A DNA stretch of 64,000 nucleotides from JAVJST01 sp040219295. Lineage in GTDB: Bacteria; Pseudomonadota; Alphaproteobacteria; Rhodospirillales; Casp-alpha2. Shown here piece after piece: positions 60,839 through 64,000 of this stretch. The stretch covers positions 496,001 through 560,000 of the forward strand of contig JAVJST010000001.1 in NCBI GenBank assembly GCA_040219295.1, written 5' to 3'. Position numbers and translations under genes: made by a program. The notes beneath the pieces are model-generated. The model saw only the letters and a list, made by a program, of their open reading frames with translations. It had not been told where the DNA came from and searched no databases. Positions within the stretch are counted from its first letter, which is position 1. Every line of letters starts with the position of its first letter.

Positions 60839-62247
60839 CAGTTCACCCGAAGATTGATGCGGCGTCCGTCTCTGCCGAAGACGAAGGTCCAGGGTGCGGC
60901 ACCCGTCGACAGGGTATTCAGCAGCGATTTCACATTCGGTGTTTTCCGTTGATTGACGGCAACGACCCGATCACCGCGGCTAAGCCCGAGACGTTGCGCC
61001 GGCGATCCGTCGGCGACCCCTAGAATCACGACGCCGGGCGTCAGGTCGCCGAGTCCCTCCTCCTCATTCAGCGCGGGTGACATGTTGGCGACGACGGCAC
61101 CCAGCATCGGACCCGCAACATCGATCCGGATGACATTGCGTGGCGGCACCTCCGGCGCCGGCCTGAGCTCGATCTTCAGCGACAACTCCCGGTTTTCTCG
61201 GATCACACCAAGCGTCGAGACGCCACCCACAGGGCGGGACCCGATCCGGAAATCAATCTCTGCCGGGCTGTTCACGGGCCTGCCATCGACTTCCGTCACG
61301 ATGTCGCCTTGTTGCAGACCCGCTTCCTCTGCCGCCCCCGATGGCCAAATTCGGTCGACCAGAACGCCGGCCGGTCGTCGAAGGCCAAGGGCCTCGGCAA
61401 TCTCGCTGGTTACCGGCTGTCCGAAAGCTCCCAACCAGGGGCGCACGACCTTTCCACCGCTGGCAATATTGTCGATGACGAAGCGCGCCATGTTGGCGGG
61501 AACGGCAAAACCGATCCCGAGAGAGCCGCCGCTCCTGGAGAAGATCGCCGTGTTTATGCCGACGAGCTGACCGTCCATTCCGATTAGCGCGCCGCCTGAG
61601 TTACCAGGATTGATGGCGGCGTCGGTCTGAATGAATGACCCGATATCCGCGACACCGACCTGGGTACGGGCAACGCCCGAGACGATCCCGCTGGTGACCG
61701 TCTGTCCGACACCGAACGGATTCCCGATGGCCAGAACCAGATCGCCGACCTCAAGATCATCGGAGTCGCTGAACCGAAGGTACGGCAGTTCCTCAGGGGC
61801 TGAAACCCGTAGCACAGCAAGATCCGTCCGCTCGTCGACGCCGACGATCTGGGCCGGGAACTCGCGCCGGTCCGCCAGAACCACCCTGATCTCGTCAGCT
61901 CCCTCGATGACATGGTTGTTGGTCACCAGGAGTCCGTCTGCGCTGACGATGACGCCCGATCCCAATGAATTCTTCACCCGCTCCCGCGTGCCGCCCAATC
62001 CAAGCCGCCCACCAAAGAAACGTTGAAAGAACGGATCGTCGAACAGCGGGCTGATGCGGCGTTCGTGGACCACGGTACGCGTGAAGATATTGACAACCGC
62101 CGGTGCGGTCTGGCGCACAAGCGGCGCGAAACTGAGAGTTATCTGCTCACGGGACTGTGGAGCCCGATCGGCCGCCGACGAAGGCCCGCTGGCTGCGCCA
62201 ATAAACAGGGCAACAACCGCCGTCATGGTGAGCATCTTACTGAGCAT
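60838..62247 (-). CDS. DegP/DegQ-type periplasmic serine protease (Do family)
   Basis: 469 residues with a Sec signal (MLTMTAVVALFIGAASGPSSA). The trypsin-like domain holds His112 in LVTNNHVIEGADE, Asp142 in DERTDLAVLRV and Ser217 in INPGNSGGALIGMDG. Two PDZ domains follow: PAGVLVDRIWPSGAAEEAGLQQGDIVTEVDGRPV and LGVADGSPAQRLGLSRGDRVVAVNQ. It degrades or holds misfolded envelope proteins. The last base overlaps rarA's start. No RpoE-type promoter is evident upstream. Confidence 0.95.
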   Translation of the reverse strand: MLSKMLTMTAVVALFIGAASGPSSAADRAPQSREQITLSFAPLVRQTAPAVVNIFTRTVVHERRISPLFDDPFFQRFFGGRLGLGGTRERVKNSLGSGVIVSADGLLVTNNHVIEGADEIRVVLADRREFPAQIVGVDERTDLAVLRVSAPEELPYLRFSDSDDLEVGDLVLAIGNPFGVGQTVTSGIVSGVARTQVGVADIGSFIQTDAAINPGNSGGALIGMDGQLVGINTAIFSRSGGSLGIGFAVPANMARFVIDNIASGGKVVRPWLGAFGQPVTSEIAEALGLRRPAGVLVDRIWPSGAAEEAGLQQGDIVTEVDGRPVNSPAEIDFRIGSRPVGGVSTLGVIRENRELSLKIELRPAPEVPPRNVIRIDVAGPMLGAVVANMSPALNEEEGLGDLTPGVVILGVADGSPAQRLGLSRGDRVVAVNQRKTPNVKSLLNTLSTGAAPWTFVFGRDGRRINLRVN

Positions 62248-62311
62248 GAACGGACATTATCAGACCATCGGCACGCTGTGCCATATCCGGGTGCATCGCG
62301 CACATCCCGAA

Positions 62312-62340
62312 AACGAAAAGGACGGCACAAGGCCGTCCTT
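62312..62340 (-). terminator. Terminator of the rpoA-rplQ operon
   Basis: On the minus strand AAGGACGGC/GCCGTCCTT (9 bp, CTTGT loop) is followed by TTCGTTTTC. It lies 29 bases past the rplQ stop and ends the ribosomal operon before the degP promoter region. Confidence 0.8.
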
Positions 62341-62368
62341 CAATCGCCTTTTGCAACAAGGTCGCGAT

Positions 62369-62803
62369 TTACGCTAGCGCCTCGTTTTCCGCAGCAGCCA
62401 GGTCGGCTTCGTGGCGTGCCTTGTCGTCGGCGCCTTTCGCCTCCGGATCCCGGTCGACCAGTTCGATCATGGCCATCGGCGCCGAATCGCCATAGCGGAA
62501 ACCCGCCTTCAATACTCGTGTGTAACCGCCGGGACGTTCCTTGTAGCGCTCAGCGAGGCCGTCAAACAACTTGGCCACGGCCGCATCGTCGCGCAGATAA
62601 GAATGCGCCTGACGGCGGGCGTGCAGGGATCCCTTCTTGCCCAGGCTGATCATCCGGTCCACGACGCGCCGGAGTTCCTTGGCCTTGGGCAGGGTGGTCT
62701 TGATCTGTTCGTGGACCAGCAATGAAACCGCCATGTTCGACAGCATTGCCTTGCGGTGCGAGCTGCTGCGGTTCAGTCGGCGTCCGGCTTTACGATGACG
62801 CAT
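62369..62803 (-). CDS. rplQ: 50S ribosomal protein L17
   Basis: 144 residues. MRHRKAGRRLNRSSSHRKAMLSNMAVSLLVHEQIKTTLPKAKELRRVVDRMISLGKKG is the L17 signature, and the later AKLFDGLAERYKERPGGYTRVLKAGFRYGDSAPMAMIELVDRD is conserved. The C-terminus has an acidic Ala-rich tail. It follows rpoA by 113 bases. Confidence 0.97.
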   Translation of the reverse strand: MRHRKAGRRLNRSSSHRKAMLSNMAVSLLVHEQIKTTLPKAKELRRVVDRMISLGKKGSLHARRQAHSYLRDDAAVAKLFDGLAERYKERPGGYTRVLKAGFRYGDSAPMAMIELVDRDPEAKGADDKARHEADLAAAENEALA

Positions 62804-62916
62804 GTTTCAGGTTCCTTCTCGGTTTCTGCGAGCCGCGTACCATTTCACCCGGCCCAGTTTCATTCTTGGACGGGGTATGCCCCGTCATTCTTGTTGTTGG
62901 CTCGTTGTTGGTCGGC

Positions 62917-63933
62917 TCAGAACGGTTCTTCGAGACGCTTGGCAAGGTCCTCGATGTTTTCCGGCGGCCAAGTCGCGATCTCCATGCCGAGGTGCAGTCC
63001 CATCTGCGCCAGCACTTCCTTGATCTCATTCAGCGACTTGCGGCCGAAATTCGGGGTCCGCAGCATGTCGGCCTCGGTTTTCTGGACCAGATCACCGATG
63101 TAGATGATGTTGTCGTTCTTAAGGCAGTTCGCCGAACGGACGGACAACTCGAGCTCGTCGACCTTACGCAGGAGGTTCTTGTTGAACGGCAGGTCGTCAT
63201 GCTGATCTTCCTGCGGCGCGGCCTTCGGCTCATCGAAGTTGATAAAGGTCTGCAACTGGTCCTGCAGAATTCGGGCAGCGAGCGCAACGGCATCCTCGGG
63301 CGTAACCGCGCCGTTGGTACTGACGTCGAGCGTCAACTTGTCATAGTCGGTGACCTGACCGACGCGGGTATCTCCGACCTTGTAGGCAACCTTTCGGACC
63401 GGCGAAAAGATGGCGTCGACCGGGATAAGACCGATCGGGCTGTCTTCCGAACGGGTCACGCTGGCCGGACGGTAACCCTTGCCGTTCTCGACGGTCAGTT
63501 CCATGTTGAGCGACGATCCCTTGTCGAGGTGGCAGATCACGACATCCGGATTCATGATGGAAATGTCAGCACCGGCCTCGATCATGCCGGCGGTAACTTC
63601 GCACGGGCCATCCGCCTTCAGCGTCATGCGCTTCGGGCCTTCCGCTTCCATTTTCAGCCACATGCCCTTGATGTTGAGCACGATGTCGGTGACGTCCTCA
63701 CGAACGCCCGGGATCGACGAAAATTCATGCAGCACGCCGTCGATCTGAATCGACGTCACCGCCGCACCCTGAAGCGACGACAACAACACGCGACGCAGCG
63801 CGTTGCCGAGGGTCAGGCCGAATCCCCGTTCGAGCGGTTCGACGACGATGGAGGCAACCCGCGCGGTATCAGTGCCCTCGACAATATCGAGCTTCGTCGG
63901 TTTGATAAGTTCCTGCCAATTTTTCTGAATCAC
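62917..63933 (-). CDS. rpoA: RNA polymerase alpha subunit
   Basis: 338 residues from GTG 63933 (VIQKNWQELIKPTKLDI), the usual alphaproteobacterial start, with GAGG upstream at about nine bases; an ATG at 63951 adds six residues. The assembly domain shows VASIVVEPLERGFGLTLGNALRRVLLSSLQGAAVTSIQIDGVLHEFSSIPGVREDVTDIVLNIKG. The C-terminal domain shows VDELELSVRSANCLKNDNIIYIGDLVQKTEADMLRTPNFGRKSLNEIKEVLAQMGLHLGM, which binds UP elements and activators. Length agrees with Rhodospirillales homologues. The rest of the ribosomal operon lies beyond the right edge; the final 49 bases hold a short GGGTTCC/GGAACCC hairpin and no gene. Confidence 0.97.
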   Translation of the reverse strand: MIQKNWQELIKPTKLDIVEGTDTARVASIVVEPLERGFGLTLGNALRRVLLSSLQGAAVTSIQIDGVLHEFSSIPGVREDVTDIVLNIKGMWLKMEAEGPKRMTLKADGPCEVTAGMIEAGADISIMNPDVVICHLDKGSSLNMELTVENGKGYRPASVTRSEDSPIGLIPVDAIFSPVRKVAYKVGDTRVGQVTDYDKLTLDVSTNGAVTPEDAVALAARILQDQLQTFINFDEPKAAPQEDQHDDLPFNKNLLRKVDELELSVRSANCLKNDNIIYIGDLVQKTEADMLRTPNFGRKSLNEIKEVLAQMGLHLGMEIATWPPENIEDLAKRLEEPF

Positions 63934-64000
63934 GGAAACGACCTCTTCCATTCGGCGTTTTCAGGCGGGTTCCCTCAGGAACCCGATGGTCGGCAGCGGG

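Noticed and set aside
63952..64000. Start of rpsK or another ribosomal gene at the right edge
   Set aside because: The last 49 bases hold no open frame matching S11. There is only a short GGGTTCC/GGAACCC hairpin, so the neighbouring gene must lie outside.

Overview
The window is a compact, GC-rich bacterial chromosome segment. It looks like an alphaproteobacterium of the Rhodospirillales type. Pointers are an NDUFS4-like complex I accessory subunit, an ATP12-type F1 assembly chaperone, an ELM1-family protein, DUF1489, a two-component propionyl-CoA carboxylase, and the gene order rpoA-rplQ-degP-rarA-crcB-rluC. This placement is inferred from gene content; no database search was run. I saw no phage, transposase, integrase or CRISPR array.

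Layout. 1-5 kb: ornithine decarboxylase, a secreted protein, a likely 27-residue membrane peptide gene, parE, tRNA-Arg, an NDUFS4-like gene and tRNA-Pro. 5.3-10.9 kb: a complete dipeptide/oligopeptide ABC operon (binding protein, two permeases, two ATPases). 11.4-14.0 kb: a TPP riboswitch driving a thiamine-precursor ABC transporter (thiZ-thiX-thiY). 14.2-21.7 kb: a ten-gene Mrp-type cation/proton antiporter operon whose order matches the archaeal Mbh membrane arm rather than canonical mrpA-G. 21.8-30.3 kb: a degenerate GGDEF/EAL protein, a Panacea-domain protein, an alpha/beta hydrolase, ubiX, a cupin, NnrU, YbaN, a GmhB-like phosphatase, a hydroxypyruvate-isomerase-like protein and an ELM1-like protein. 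30.4-36.8 kb: pyrE, a second peptide-type ABC system without ATPases, a class III aminotransferase and a PadR-like regulator. 36.8-42.6 kb: mostly minus-strand genes (Hpt, DUF1489, DsbA-like isomerase, SDR, mgtE, tRNA-Leu, acylphosphatase, LysE), with lipB on the plus strand. 42.7-46.5 kb: a GMC oxidoreductase, an enolase-superfamily enzyme and a membrane-anchored SUMF1-like protein. 46.5-48.2 kb: an ArsR/DUF6428 divergent pair with two matching operators, then about 0.8 kb of repeat-rich non-coding DNA. 48.2-52.1 kb: pccB, a 2TM gene and pccA, overlapping. 52.1-64 kb: ATP12, AsmA and a HAD phosphatase, an inserted block (OmpA-like lipoprotein, secreted protein, orphan response regulator), then rluC, crcB, rarA, degP, rplQ and rpoA.

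How it fits together. Much of the window is transport and energy coupling: two peptide-type importers, a thiamine-precursor importer, a multisubunit Na+/H+ antiporter, MgtE, CrcB and LysE. The rest is central metabolism (propionyl-CoA, lipoate, pyrimidine, ubiquinone-type prenylated FMN, polyamine) and housekeeping. The most unusual items are the Mbh-ordered antiporter operon, one of whose genes apparently starts at ATC; the ArsR/DUF6428 pair, in which both proteins end in cysteine pairs; the very small riboswitch-to-start spacing at thiZ; the degenerate GGDEF-EAL protein with a perfect dyad in its leader; and the block between rluC and the HAD gene.
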